Below, piece after piece: positions 21,522 through 33,290 of a stretch of 64,000 nucleotides of DNA (its first letter is position 1; the number at the start of each line of letters is the position of its first letter). The position numbers and the translations under genes are program-made. Source of the stretch: Triatoma infestans (Eukaryota > Arthropoda > Insecta > Hemiptera > Reduviidae); the NCBI GenBank assembly GCA_011037195.1, contig JAAEAF010006556.1, forward strand, positions 60,398 to 124,397, written 5' to 3'. Under the pieces are notes generated by a model. That model did not search any database, was not told where the DNA came from, and was given only the letters and a program-made list of their open reading frames with translations.

Positions 21522-22507
21522 ACTTTCTCTTACTCATAGTAACAGGAATTATTATCGTGTCAAATTTTCGATATTGAGTTTTCACCGGAAATATCCGTTT
21601 TGAGATTCCCTGATTCCAAAAAAGTGGTTTTTAGCAAAGAGTCTGTGTGTGTGTGTGTGTATGTGAACAGCATAGCTCAAAAACGAAAAACCGTAGAAAG
21701 TTGAAACTTGATATTCCGTTTCGGTATCACATGGGATCTGGCAGTACGTTATCTGTCAAAATTCCTCAACCGGAAGTACCACTTTACTAGTTAGTTTTTT
21801 AAATTTTTTTGCGTTTTTCTCAAAAATGGCTCCGACGATTTTCTTTAAACTCGGTATATGAATTACGCATGCAAAGAGCTAAAACTTTTATTTGAAACAT
21901 TTCTCTGGGAAAATTCATTAAAGGGCAGTTATGGAGGACGGGTGGGGTTAGGTTTTCATCTAAAGTGCTATTTCAGTATATTGGACAATTCTGTCATCTA
22001 AATAATGTTAATTACAATTGAATATGTTGTAGAAATTCCGAGTTTGAAAAAAAAAACGGATAACCGGAAGTGTGTTTACTTTACCACTTTACTAAAGGAT
22101 TTTTTTCACTTTTTCGTGATTTTCTCAAAAATGGCTCCGACGATTTTCTTGAAACTTCATATATAAACTAAACATACAATGATCTACAACTTTTATTTAA
22201 AACATTTCTCTGGGAAAATTCATTTAAGGGCACTTTTAGGGGAGGGGTAGGGTTATGTTTTTCTCTAAAGTGCTATCTTAGTTGATTTTACAATTCTATC
22301 ATCCAAACAAAATTAATTAGAAATAAATAGATGGTCAAAATTCCGAGTTTCAAGACAATTAGTTATCCGTAAGTGCGCTTTTACTGAACAGTTTTTTTCA
22401 GTTTTCGTCAAATTTCATTAAATTTGGTACACAAACTATAAAATTTGTCAATTATAATTTTGAGAACTGGTGTAAGAAAGTTGTGTGTTTCACATCAGAT
22501 TTTTTTT
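21522..22507 (+). repeat. Family A repeat, full length reference copy
   Basis: 5' hairpin (one base of the second arm altered), (TG)n at about 21641-21660, and two internal units starting near 21822 and 22124 (period about 301 bp). G-rich clusters lie near 21932-21950 and 22230-22250. The 3' end has a slightly shortened terminal segment (gtgtaagaaagttgtgtgtttcacatcagat). Confidence 0.85.
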
Positions 22508-23536
22508 AATTATCCTCAAATTTTTTAATAATAATCAAATTTTTATTTACATAACACGTTCCTAGTGTTTTATGTATAAATAAACAATTTTCCAGCTTTT
22601 TTCCGTCTTCTATTAGTGCGACAATCATGATGAAACCCGTCTAAAAAGTTTTAAATAAAATATGTTGGCTCCATTCGTCTGCTTCGCGTTTTTATTCCAT
22701 TCGTATAGTTAGATTGTACTTAATTAAAATGTTACAAATTTTTCAGGTGTTAATTGAATTTTATGAGAACATTTTGGTTTCCTTTTGTTATAATTAACAA
22801 GCACACAGCATCACTGACAAACTAGATTTGTCAACCAAATCAGCTCCATGACACGTCTGTGGTATTTTCGAAGTTATTTTGTACGGTTCAAGTATATTTC
22901 CAAAGTTTCTTTAAAACAATTTTTATATTTTCTAGTCCCACATTTTATGAAATTAGTGGCCTAAACATATTATATTTATTTAAATTTTTATATCTACCTC
23001 ATTAGGAGCTGAACATGAAAATAAAATAATTAAAGAATAAATAGTTTATAAATTATCATTTATTTATTCATTATATTACACGTTTCAAAGATGTTAAATA
23101 GATAATATTATATATATATTTATAGAGAGTTATTTATTATCCACCGTCCTGATATGGGATATAGATTGTAGCTAATTAGTTTTCTCTCTTCTAGTTAACA
23201 TTTTTCTTTCTGCTAACAATTCCACTTTCATTATGAAGAAATGATAAAGACTTTTTACAGTTTCTTAACCATAATTAGTTTCAACATATGTGATAACTAT
23301 TTAAAAAGAGAAAATGAAATCATTGTAATCTCTTATGTGTATATATATGCAAGTTACTTTTCATTCTGCCTTTAATAGGTTGTTATCGTTCTATTTAGTT
23401 TATATATAACATTCTTCGCAGCTTACTTTTGTTGATGTAGTGTAATTATTGTTAATTATTTATGCTGTTTTATTTCATTTTTCTTTGGATTAAATAACTT
23501 TTTTTTTAATTTGTTATTTTTGTTTTCTCATAATTA
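22508..23536. other. No recognisable feature
   Basis: About 1 kb of AT-rich DNA without family A sequence and without coding signal. Confidence 0.45.
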
Positions 23537-24098
23537 CTTACGCAAGTATTGCGAATCTCACAAAAGAAAAATCGCAAGATCAAACTTAATATTCCGTTTA
23601 AGAAACATTGTGGGATACGTACGACTCGAATGTTTCAGTCAAGATCCGTTAATCGGAAGAACGACTTTACTTTTCTTCCTCAGGTTTTCTCGCGATTTTC
23701 TCCAGTAAATGGCTCCAGTGTGTTTTTTTAATCTTCGCATACTAACTAGAAACAATATAAACCTTTCACTTTTATTTGAAATATTTTTCGCAGATTTTTG
23801 TGGGAGAGCCGCATAGTGAGGTTTTGCTCTAAAATGGCTGTTTCAGAACCGTGTTTAGTTCTACCACATATATATATTAAAGTACCTTTAAACCAATGCC
23901 ATGATTTAAATTTTGAAAGAATCTGTTAGTCGGAAATGCGAATATGTAGGTTAACGTTCCGAGTTTTTCCGGAATATTCTGCTCAGTGTACCTATCACTT
24001 TTTATTTGTAAAATTTTTCTGCAAAATCGATTTTAAGATTTTCCCGGGAATCTGTGAGGTAGGTAAACTATAAACTGCCGTTAGAAGTTTTGCTAGGG
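23537..24098 (+). repeat. Family A fragment, lacking 5' hairpin
   Basis: Head from gaatctcacaaaagaaaaatcg, then aatattccgtttaag and two partial internal units, to about 24098, where a LINE fragment interrupts. Sequence on the other side of the LINE (after 24718) is probably its continuation. Confidence 0.6.
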
Positions 24099-24110
24099 TC
24101 TGGAGAGGAC

Positions 24111-24706
24111 TTTTTTCCTTTTTTTTACTGCGCCTGTGAACCGATGGCCGGGTGGATACCATTTGGTATCGCGCTGCCCAGTAAAGTTTGGACATTGTTA
24201 TCCACTTGTCCTTGTTCGTGCTTAAAGCATTTCCTATGTCCACAAGTGCAGGAAGCCGGTCGAGATGGACAAGATGTGTCGAGGTGGAAGCCGGTCAGCT
24301 CATCAATCTGACAAAGAGGACACGTTGCAGATACGGCTATTTCGATTTTGAACAGGTGCCTTTGTAGGTAGTCATGTCCAGTAGGTAGCCTGAAACATGC
24401 TAAGGCAACCCTCCTTTCCAGATTAGTCGAAATGCGCTTCGATTTTACTTGCAGGTGTTTCTCCCTCTGCTTTCCCCCGCTTGCTGTCGATGGCAGTCCT
24501 GAGTTTCTCTGCCACTGCATAGCGAATGATTTTCTTCGCAGAGGCACAAGGTAGGGAGTAGTTTCAGTTCAGTTTGAAGTTGAATTCCAAATCCGTCCGT
24601 ATTGGACATCAATTATAACTTCGTTCGAGGACTAAACATGTAATGTATACATGTACAGTACGTGAACATATCGGACCCTCCAAGGTAGGGAGTATTCATG
24701 AGGATT
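24111..24706 (-). pseudogene. Non-LTR retrotransposon 3' end with 12-bp target duplication
   Basis: TCTGGAGAGGAC flanks it at 24099-24110 and 24707-24718. The minus strand encodes, over 24547-24125, LACFRLPTGHDYL followed by C-x2-C (CPLCQ) and a His/Cys finish (FHLDTSCPSRP), the LINE C-terminal zinc-knuckle region. It resembles the fragment at 28835-29320 (VACFRMLIGHDYL) more closely than the one at 20836. The RT is absent. The 3' terminus carries ggcgcagt plus an A-run. A second insertion (24561-24680) sits inside its 5' part. Confidence 0.75.
24561..24680. mobile_element. 120-bp insertion flanked by a 14-bp direct repeat
   Basis: CAAGGTAGGGAGTA occurs at 24547-24560 and again at 24681-24694, bracketing 120 bp that contain the small hairpin gtccgtattggac and the palindrome-like atgtaatgtatacatgtac. 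There is no poly-A and no recognisable identity. It could be a tiny non-autonomous insertion or a local duplication. Confidence 0.45.
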
Positions 24707-24749
24707 TCTGGAGAGGACGCTCTCATATATCATCTTTATGTTCTAAAAG

Positions 24750-24965
24750 CCAAGTATATCTGTCTTCCATATAAGGAAAGGCTAGTTGTTGAACGTTTAG
24801 TAAAAATGAAAAGTTTGAAGAAAATTAGTCATTGCAATTTTCTTTAAAAAAAAAAATTCTTAAATTCTTAAAAATTCTTAAAAGTGCTCCTTAAATACGT
24901 TTTTCCGGTAGAAATCTCATTTTCAAATTTGACACAATTGCAATACTTTATTAAAGGAAGTCAAT
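24750..24965 (-). repeat. Family A fragment, inverted
   Basis: Inverted internal unit (aagtttgaagaaaattagtcattgcaatttt) with an expanded A/ttcttaaa tract, then the inverted head (tttccggtagaaatctcattttcaaatttgacac). The 5' hairpin is degraded. Confidence 0.55.
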
Positions 24966-25374
24966 TTTGTAATATTACGGACAAATTTACATATTTTACA
25001 AATAATTTCAGTGAAATTTCATTATTATTCACAACTTGAGAGTTTTCTTGAATGACCGGATCTGACCTGAAATGTAACGTTTCATAACAACATACCTATG
25101 TTGTATATAAGTTCTCACGTACAGATTAATGTTTGTTTGCATGGTTGATCATTATGATAATTTAGTTTTGACAGATCTGCATATGTGTATAACAAGTTCC
25201 ATTCACATAACTAGTAGTTCATAATTGAGCTCAAATATGTAACACTAGTAACAAGGAAGTGTTGACACAAATCACAGAATAATATCAATATTTAACTCCT
25301 TCAGTGACGTTCCCATTGCCTCTTCATGTTATTTCCTGATTACTTATACGGCTAAATCTGTGTACACCAGTAAA
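24966..25374. other. No recognisable feature
   Basis: AT-rich spacer; nothing supportable. Confidence 0.45.
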
Positions 25375-26010
25375 AACTATATAGGTCTCTTCAATTTTTC
25401 GCGATTTTCTTGAAAACGTCTTCAACAAGTTTGTTTAAACTTCATATAGTCAAAACAGTGATTTTTTTTGGGAGGTTCTGCGTGTCTAGCGTTAAACTTT
25501 TTCTTCTAGAACACTACGTCTGTTCAATTTATGGTGCTGGCACTCATATAATATTAATATACATTAAAACATCGCTAGAATTCCAAAATTGAAGAAAATC
25601 AGTTAACCGGAAGTGTAAATTTACTGAATAGATTTTTCGGGTATTTGGAAATTATCTCGAAAACAAAAATAGCGATTTCGTTTAAATCTTAGCATGCCAA
25701 TTGCACAGATATAGGCCTATCACTTTTATTTGGAACATTTTTCCAGAAAAAGTGATTTTTAGATAATTTTCTGGAATTTAATTTTGGACATTGCATTTCA
25801 AATATATATGGTTGAGTCTATATTATTTGCGCGCTCTTCATTTCCCTACCTGCTTGAGTTATAGTAGGGTTGGTACTTGTTCCCCCACCACCTCTATATT
25901 TATATTCGGGTTAAATGAGGAAAATTTGAAGTTTAAAGAAAATTTGTCATTTTGGTTATAATTGTGTTAACAAGCAACAAGAGAAAGTTGTCTATAAATT
26001 GTGTTCACGT
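25375..26010 (+). repeat. Family A internal units and tail
   Basis: Two diverged internal units (ttttcttgaaaacgtcttcaac near 25406; gttaaccggaagtgtaaattt near 25602), ending in aacaagagaaagttgtct with a damaged 3' hairpin. Confidence 0.6.
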
Positions 26011-26486
26011 ACTCTACTTTTACTTTCCGGGTAGAAAATCAATTTTGCCTTTTCACAAAGACCTCTTATAATTCCGGAATAAAGAAATGATTTATCTTAG
26101 CTTCATAATTTCAAATACAATATGGATATTATTGTTAGTTGTATAGACTCCATTTATTAACATTGATTCACCGAAATACAGTTTAATTAGTTAAATAGTC
26201 AAACACCACAATAACACCCCCCCTCCAGGGTGTATGAGAGAATGATTTATGTTTCAACCCGCTCTCCCCTGCCGAGAGTGCAGAAGAAGCGGTAGTTTGT
26301 TGTGTCACTAACAAATACAACTTCAAACTAGCATTATTTCAAGTTAATGTGTATCGATCTGTGGTCGGAGTCCATAGCTGTTGTCAGGCAATGTTGTTCT
26401 TTATGTATGTTTATTAGGGGGTTCTTAACATTATCGATAATGTATTCAACGAAGTAATGGAAGATAAAATTATGCGTTTTTACTTT
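26011..26486. other. No recognisable feature
   Basis: Spacer with a short C-run (about 26215-26226). Nothing else supportable. Confidence 0.4.
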
Positions 26487-26600
26487 TTCTTGCTTGTAGT
26501 CAGAAGAAATATTGCTATCGTGTTAAACTTATGATGTAGTTTTCAGCGGAAATATATGTTTTGAGGTCTCCATGAAAACCAAAAATCCCAAAAAGCAGTT
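26487..26600 (+). repeat. Family A head fragment
   Basis: tactttttcttgcttgtagt...gtgttaaacttatg...ttttgaggtctcc matches the head just after the 5' hairpin. It then breaks off. Confidence 0.55.
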
Positions 26601-26675
26601 CTGTAAAGATGCACTTTTGGTTAACCTGTTTTATTCATTTTGGAATTCTAGATGTTTTAGAACATCTAAAAATAA

Positions 26676-27358
26676 GAAGATGAATTTTTCCGGACAAATG
26701 TTTCAAAATAAAAGTGATAGGCATTTATACATGTATACAGATAATATTGATTGATTGATAAAGGGGAGGCGAGCGTTGTTTCACCGCGACCTACAATATG
26801 AGGTCTGTTGTGGATACCCTATGGTTACAACACATCTTTCAGCTTCTATCTTTTAATCAGCCCTAGCAAAGCTGAAAGCGGCTCCGACATGAAGCTTATG
26901 ACATCGAGATCGCTTGTTTCTAGTGGAAGAAACGTTGTCCTCATCAGGCTGGCACACTCATCCGGGATGTTTATCGGGGTTTCTTCCTCGGCCTTGCAGA
27001 ATCGGCATAGCGCGTTGTCTGCAAGTAGTAGTTGGTGTATGTGCCTAATCAGCCTGCAATGCCCCTATTGAAGATTAAAAACACAATCGTTGCAGCCGTT
27101 TTCGAGAAAATCATGAAAAACTCAGTAAATCGCTTTCTTTCGGGTCGATGAAGTTTGCCCGAAACCTATGTGTCAGTATCTAAACGGCATACCGAACACA
27201 TACATACATAGACCACTACCAAGAGAGAGAGAGAGAGAGGGCATGAGTCAATTTCTACAAACCAATTTTCCTTGCTCCGGAGACTTCAAAACCTTTAAAC
27301 ACAATTTCAAATATTGTGACACGTTCGCAATACTTCCTGTTACATTAGTGAGAAAAAG
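26676..27358 (-). repeat. Family A repeat, inverted, split by a LINE insertion
   Basis: Inverted internal unit before the insertion (tttttccggacaaatgtttcaaaataaaagtgatagg). After it come gttgcagccgttttcgagaaaat, the inverted head with a (GA)n tract at about 27219-27240 in place of (CA)n, and the degraded 5' hairpin (gtgagaaaaagtg). Confidence 0.65.
26756..27066 (-). pseudogene. Non-LTR retrotransposon 3' end
   Basis: The minus strand reads GHCRLIRHIHQLLLADNA, then CRFCKAEEE, later FMSEPLSALLGLIKR and a stop. This is the same C-terminal region as at 20836-21165 and a better-preserved copy of its last 40 codons. The His/Cys half of the zinc knuckle is altered (INIPDEC). The 3' UTR (cagacct...ggtcgcggtg) ends in an ATCA tetranucleotide tail (atcaatcaatcaat) rather than poly-A. 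Inserted in an inverted family A copy. Confidence 0.7.
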
Positions 27359-28195
27359 TGAAAATATATATGTAATGATTTTTGTTGTAAGTTTTATACA
27401 TAAAATTGTTCACAGATTCAAATAATTAATCCAATTAATTGGAACGATAGGGCGATTGACAAAGCAGTGCTCCTTGTAAAGATCATTAATTAACTAACGG
27501 ATAACATGAAAATGTTTTTAACATTTAACATTTAATTTTTCATTTTCTTTAATTAAAATAACCTTTATTAACTTTATGTCCATTTTGTGATTAAACAACT
27601 TTATATATTACTTTTTTGATTTTTTTTTTTTCCCGCATATAATAAATAAAACTGAAATAAACAAGACCCTGAACTTTTCATTTATTTATGGATCAATAAT
27701 TGTGATAAGATATAAATATATATGTAATAAAAGCCATGAGAAGGAAGATTGCTTTATTTACTGCATTATCATTAGCTATTTATTAATAAAATAATTTTTT
27801 TATTGTAGAAAAATGTTTAATAAGTAAAAGTTAAAGAAAACAATGTAATAATTATTAACACTATTGTATGTAAATATAATGATAAACTATTTCCATTATA
27901 TTATGTAATATTATAATACTTTGATAATAAGGATACAGTGATTAAGAAACAAAAAAGTCTTTTTATAGTTTGAAATATTCCATAACTTGATGATGATTTA
28001 TTGAGAGGAGAGGGGTTATATAGCCAAATCCACTGGCACCTAAAAGTTTTCAGTTTCCCCTGGGTGTCAGTGTTTGTAATAAGAGTATGGTCGTCTATAA
28101 AGTTATAAATGTTTGTAATGTTGAATTGGAGTTAGTCTGGAGTAAACGCTAAACCCATCTTATTTGCACACATGCCAATGTTAGTGTTGTTCATA
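27359..28195. other. No recognisable feature
   Basis: Strongly AT-rich; no repeat or gene signal recognised. Confidence 0.45.
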
Positions 28196-28800
28196 TTGTT
28201 ATACTGGGCTGTCCGCAGGGGCACCAAACTTCTATTATAGTAGCAGGAAATTATGGTCAGTGATGAAATGAAGAACACACGAACTGTTAAGTTGCACTTA
28301 CACTCACAATTTATATTTGAACGATTTACTTAGAAAGGAGAGATGGGTGTATACCTATTAGAGTGATGAGCCATAAGTTGACACGGTGATTGCTAGTGGG
28401 ATAGCATGGTGAATGTAGACTGTTATAGCGTTGGTGTAGTAAGTTGCTTGATAGTGACTAGTTAGAACTATTGCCTGTTCTAACGGTGGTGAGCTAGTGT
28501 GGTTAGTATGATAACTGACTGTACGCTTCAGAGTTGAATTGTAAACTCACTCGTATTTTTTAAAGTAAACTGGCGACTGACTCTTCAGAGTTGAGTGACT
28601 ACATTTGTGGCCAGATTAGCCTACATTATTGGCAAATTGTGGCCAATTTATAGCTTGAAAACTGACATATATAAGGACGATTCCCAATTATCTATTTAAA
28701 CGTTTAATAAAAACTCGAATCAACTAGATTGTCTTTACTGCAGTAGAAGACCCAAAAGAATTGTATTCTTTGTTGGCTCGCAGGTAGCAATTTTTTCTTT
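28196..28800 (+). mobile_element. Possible solo LTR or 5' LTR remnant
   Basis: Begins tgttatactgggctgtccgc, an LTR-like TG start. It has a TATA-like catatataagga at about 28665-28676 and AATAAAAA at about 28706, about 35 bp downstream as in a U3-R layout. It is followed by ttggctcgcaggtagcaa at about 28775-28792, which could be a tRNA primer site. There is no matching second LTR, no gag/pol sequence, and no clear CA end. The composition differs from the spacers on either side. Confidence 0.35.
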
Positions 28801-28834
28801 AACCGAGCCGGTGAGCCGCGAGATTAGCCATGTT

Positions 28835-29320
28835 CTGAAGTGGAGGAGCCTCATAATTGATATTATAGAGTGTGGATCTGCAGGTGGATTCCAAGGACAT
28901 GCAGTTGTGACCGAGCAATGAAGAAGTGGACAGGCTGGCCAAAGAAGGTTCTATTAAATACGCACTTTATACCCGCGACTGGGAGTCATTTATAGTAGAA
29001 AAGCGGATGGGAGTGCCTGAAAGAAGCTTCAAGTCAGGTTGTCTATCTTCTGATCTGCCTCGAGGCCAATTAGTAGCCTGTTTCAGAATGCTGATCGGCC
29101 ACGATTACCTCGGAAAACACCTGCATCGCATTGGGATAGCGGTAACCCCCACAAGCGCATCATGTTCTCTTGAAGAGATGTCAGCCGAACACTTAGTCAC
29201 ATGTCCTTCAGGACATTAGAGAGAGACCTTTAAATCTAACGATACCATTTATGCTGGAAAAGCTTCGTTGTAATGGACCGCAAGAGCGCCTATGGCCGAA
29301 ATAGTGTAGTAAAAAAAAAT
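28835..29320 (+). pseudogene. Non-LTR retrotransposon RNase H end and C-terminus
   Basis: Frameshifted remains of WIP.HA.V followed by NEEVDRLAKEGS at about 28915-28960 give the end of a LINE RNase H domain. The open frame continues with LVACFRMLIGHDYLGKHLHRIGIAV, then C-x2-C-like and H-x4-C residues (AEHLVTCP), and a stop near 29219. The 3' UTR ends in an A-run near 29312-29320, immediately before a family A tail. At least two indels lie upstream of the DRLAKE motif. The element is dead and 5'-truncated. Confidence 0.7.
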
Positions 29321-29366
29321 CTCAACTGCAGTAAGAGAAAGTTGAATACAAGTTTTTCTTTTTTTT

Positions 29367-29950
29367 ACTTTCTCTTATTAATGTCGTGAAAATAATGTTT
29401 GATCGTGCCAAAAATTTATAATGTATTCAGCAAATGGTTTGTATTATTAGTGTGTGTTTGTTTGAATAAATTATTTCATAAATTAAAAATGACAGGAAGC
29501 AAGCATAAACTTAATATTCCGTTTACGTATCACCACCGCATCTCACACGAATATATCGGTCAAAATACATTAAATAGAAATGCGAATTTTAATGATTCTT
29601 TTTTTTATTATTACGTATTCTCTCTACACATGTGTATTTACAGTTCAGGTTATTAAATTTTTTTGGAATTTTCACGAAAACGTTAAACGATTTTCTTTAA
29701 ACTTGGTATGCTTGGCGGCTTACTTTTGCTGCTACTTGGTATGCTTGGCTGCTTGGTATGCTCACTTTTATATGAAACATTTTTTTTCCTCAAAAAAGGG
29801 TTTTTAGAGGGATATTGGGGGGGATATTAGAGGGATTTTTATGACCAGCCCAATCAAACATTGTACCATGATAATTAAAAACAAAAAATTCTTGATTTTG
29901 TAATAATTAGAGTAACAGAAAGCCGTGTGAAAGTTTCACACCAGATTTTT
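29367..29950 (+). repeat. Family A repeat, shortened
   Basis: ACTTTCTCTTA start, head with very short TG tract, one internal unit with a local expansion (ttggtatgcttgg repeated three times at about 29703-29760). The tail is gagtaacagaaagccgtgtgaaagtttcacaccagat. Just upstream, 29331-29354 carries the gtaagagaaagt tail of another copy, forming a 12-bp hairpin with the head across a 27-nt T-rich loop. Confidence 0.75.
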
Positions 29951-30334
29951 TTTTTTTTTTTTAATAGTTTTCACTTCTCAGATTAAAAGAAGGTTATTAT
30001 TAAAGGATTGGCTCGCTATTTGATGAAGAATAATTTTCCTATAGAACGAGGTACGTCATAAAAGTTGTATCCCTTTAACTAGGACTTGAAAGATTGTGTA
30101 ACACTACCAATTAATATATCAACAAAAGACCTAATTTTTTTGTTCTTTAAAGTTGAAATCATTAAGTTCGTGAGTGGTATACCATCGGCAGGTAAAAGGA
30201 TTTTTTTTTTTTTTTTATTACTTTTTCCTCTATCTAGATTTTTTTTGTATTAAAGTTGATTACTAAAGATGGAGGGATATTATTATACTGTGAGAGTGTA
30301 GTTTAGTTGTTATTGTCGAGGTGCATTCGCTATT

Positions 30335-30690
30335 GTCGAGGTCAGAATGTTGTGTTGCACGGTCGGGGCGTGAGCACTTGTAACGGAGAGTATCTCCTTA
30401 TCCGTTACATTATATATATATATATATTTGTACAGTGTCCGTGGTGTCAGGGGGGGGGCGTCTTGGACAAATCACATGTCACATCCCACTCACTACCCAC
30501 GGTAGTACATTTGCCAATATTGTTCCTAAAATATTTACATTGGTCATAAAATTATTTTCTCTTACTACTCTTTATTACTAGTTACTAGTTTTTAGGACAT
30601 AATGCGTGTGGTATACCTGAGTGTGATTAGACTGGGTCCCTGGCAGTCACCACTCAAACTTATAACTCATAGATTTCTCTTATCCATCAA
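30335..30690 (-). repeat. Segment X, copy 1 (unoccupied site)
   Basis: Homologous, in inverted orientation, to 50285-51000. Shared blocks are gagcacttgtaac.gagagtatctcc, an AT microsatellite (about 30409-30427), the ccacggtagtacatttgcc region, ctagtaactagtaataaagag (complement) and gactgggtccctggcagtcacc. The copy at 50 kb carries a foldback insertion that is absent here. The identity of X is unknown and it has no coding potential. Confidence 0.7.
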
Positions 30691-31320
30691 CCGGATGTAT
30701 GACTTCACTGAAGCGTGTTTATTTTTTTTCCAGTTTTCCTCGAGTTTATCGAAAATGGCTTCAACGATTTTCATTTAAACTTCGTAATACATACTATCTG
30801 CGCACTTAAATGCTTATCACTTTTGTTTGAAGCCAATTGCTTCATTTGAAGCATTGCTAGAATTTCAAATTAGAAGAAAATCGGTTAACCGGAAGTGTTC
30901 TTTTTACTGAATACGTTTTCAAGTTTTGGGGTGAGGGGGAATTTTCTCGAAAACCCCGTGTAATGTTGTTCTTTTTAAACTTGGAATGCTAACCGTTTAG
31001 AAATAAATCTTTCACCTTTATTTGAAACATTTTTTCTGAGAAAATTATTGTTAGTAGATTTGTGCGGAATGTACCCTGCGTAAATAAATTTTATTTCAGT
31101 TTTTTCAGTGGATTTGGCGCTGCCTGTTGGGCTAGTGTGTAACTACATTGAAATGACTACCTGAGCCATGTGCCCCCTATCAGCTTGTTACCTTCACCCT
31201 TCAATATTTATGTTAGAGCTCTGACTAAACATTTCCACGTTTATAATAAATTTGGCACTTTTGTAATAAATTGACCAATAAAGAGAAAGTCATGCGTGTG
31301 TCTCACATCAGATTTTTTTT
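30691..31320 (+). repeat. Family A internal units and tail
   Basis: Starts with the aaccgga-like motif (about 30688), two diverged internal units (tcgaaaatggcttcaacgattttc near 30750; attgctagaatttc near 30853), and ends with aaagagaaagtcatgcgtgtgtctcacatcagat. Confidence 0.65.
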
Positions 31321-31930
31321 TTCCTTAAACAGGGGGGGGACCTCTCAAAACATTTATTTTATTAAAAATATAACTTCCTGGAATTTTACATGAATAACAA
31401 TTTAAATTATAATAAAAAAAAATTAATATTCTAAAATATTTAGTGAAAGGATTGAATGTAAAAGACTAGTTTGTCTAAAGTGGAGTGTCAGATGGCCAAC
31501 GGGGGTATGCTGGTTTCATGATAATTAAGTGAGAATGAGTCAGAGTCACTCACAACATTGTATACACTTACTCACAACAACACACTCACGTATTCACTTT
31601 ATAAAATATATGTATAAGACTATATAGTTTTGATATAAGCGAGATGTCTTGTGTGTGTATGTGTACTGTTGTATGCTCTATGTCGGACGATCTACTAGCT
31701 GCACGGCTGTTACCCCCCCTCTTGCTCCGCACCGTTAGAATTATACTATCTTTCTCTCTTGTTTTCTCCTAACATTTCTCTTTTCTTTATCATCCCCACT
31801 GTGTATTTCCTTTTAACTTTAAACCTTATCTGAAACATTAACTAAATAAAAAGTATTCTGCTTTTCATTCTGCTGTTTCTTTTTTTTTTGCACATGTGCA
31901 CTTTATTAACACCACGTACATGTTGACGTG
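31321..31930. other. No recognisable feature
   Basis: Spacer with a C-run near 31713 and T/C-rich stretches; no gene found. Confidence 0.4.
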
Positions 31931-32235
31931 CTTTTTTTAAATCTGATGTGAAACACTCACATTATCTTCTCTCTTATCATTCTCACTGTCTAAGTGATAA
32001 ATTTTCTTTCAAGTTGGAATTTTTTTGTATAAATATTACCATTTAAAATATTGGAACCGGACTGTACACTGAAATGTCAGAAGATTAACGTTAGAACACG
32101 CTTACAATCAATTTTCCGGGGGGAAAAAATATGTTTCAAACAAAAGAAACAGCTGCCTATTGTTTTTAAAGTCGTCATTGTAGGCAAATTTTTGTGAAAA
32201 ACTAGATTTTCGAAAACGGCTTTTGTCGGAATTGA
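31931..32235 (-). repeat. Family A 3' end fragment, inverted
   Basis: aaatctgatgtgaaacactcacattatcttctctcttatc is the complement of the 3' hairpin and tail, followed by part of the inverted internal unit up to the ggcttttgtcgg region. Confidence 0.6.
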
Positions 32236-32284
32236 TTTCTGTAGAAATTAAGTCTGATTTGGTCACCATTGTTTGATTGATTTA

Positions 32285-32595
32285 TTTGTGACAGAGAGAG
32301 TTTTAGAGAAAAAGAGAATTAAAGAGTGACGGAGAGAAAGTGTGTTTATGTTTGTGAGAGAGGGAGGGGGAAAATGAAGGAGTGTGTGTGTAAGAGAGAG
32401 AGAGATATATATTTCTAAAAACTCTTTTTTGAAAGTATTTTGAATAGAAATTGTCTTAATTTGGTTTTACATTGCTTGAAGGAGAAAAAAATGGGGGGAA
32501 GAAGACTTGAAGGATAGAGTGGGAGAGAGAGATGGTATTAAAGCAAGAAAGAGAGAGAAGAAGAATGTGTGTAATTGAGAGAAAAGAGAGAAATA
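32285..32595. repeat. Purine-rich GA tract
   Basis: The plus strand is dominated by gagaga/gaaaga over about 300 bp, interrupted by tg-rich patches. Shortly downstream, at about 32615-32665, ttttccaagg and ccttggaaac form a small inverted repeat. Confidence 0.55.
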
Positions 32596-33246
32596 GACCT
32601 ATTTCAAATACTACTTTTTCCAAGGTTTTCCAAGGTTCGTTTAGCAACTCCTTGAAGAAACCTTGGAAACATGGGCGGATCGTTGGTTGTTTAATAAACC
32701 ATTCCACGATCTCAGTCCGAATATCCCAGTTTTTGTATCTGTATAATCTTGTAAAATGCAAATCCAATATTACTGTAGAAGAGAATTTTGTTTAGTTATT
32801 TTGTAAATTTTAATATAAAATATCATAATTGTTTTAGTTTCTTTTAATTTCACTTTTTAAAAAGTGAAAAAGATTAATGTATAATATGATAATGGCAAAG
32901 GGAAAAAAATGTATTGGATTAAAATAAAAATAAATTAGTAAATAATGGTAATATTCTTTTGCTTCTCTTACTGGCGGAAGAGGAAGTATTATGGTCGTAG
33001 CTTGTTTGCGATATTGAGTTTTCATTGGGGGGAGTCACATTTTAGAGGTTTTAAGGTCCTCTGAATTTGAAAAAGTGGTTTTTGGAACACTCTCTCTCTC
33101 TCTCATATAACACAAATCGGAAAAAGTTCAAAATTTATATTTCGTTTGGTATTACCATGGGACCCCCACAGGAAGTTGTCTGTCAAAATTCCTCAAACGG
33201 AAAAAATCATCAGAGACATTTTCCGTGATAGCCTGGTTCTTTTTGT

Positions 33247-33290
33247 GGTCATCGACCGGTTTCGGGCGTTCGCCCATCTTCAGGATACGT
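33247..33290 (-). ncRNA. Hammerhead-ribozyme-like motif, FB2 left arm
   Basis: Minus strand: GUAUC, CUGAAGA, extra U, stem II GGGCG-AA-CGCCC, GAAA, CCGG, UC, GAUGACC. Stem I pairs UAUC/GAUG with one wobble. ACCGGU is a 6-nt palindrome at the stem III position. Confidence 0.6.

Noticed and set aside
24090..24311. Plus-strand 73-codon frame over the LINE at 24.1 kb
   Set aside because: Antisense shadow of the minus-strand LINE C-terminus.
26808..27071. Plus-strand 87-codon frame
   Set aside because: Antisense shadow of the LINE 3' end at 26756-27066; the minus strand carries the recognisable zinc-knuckle sequence.
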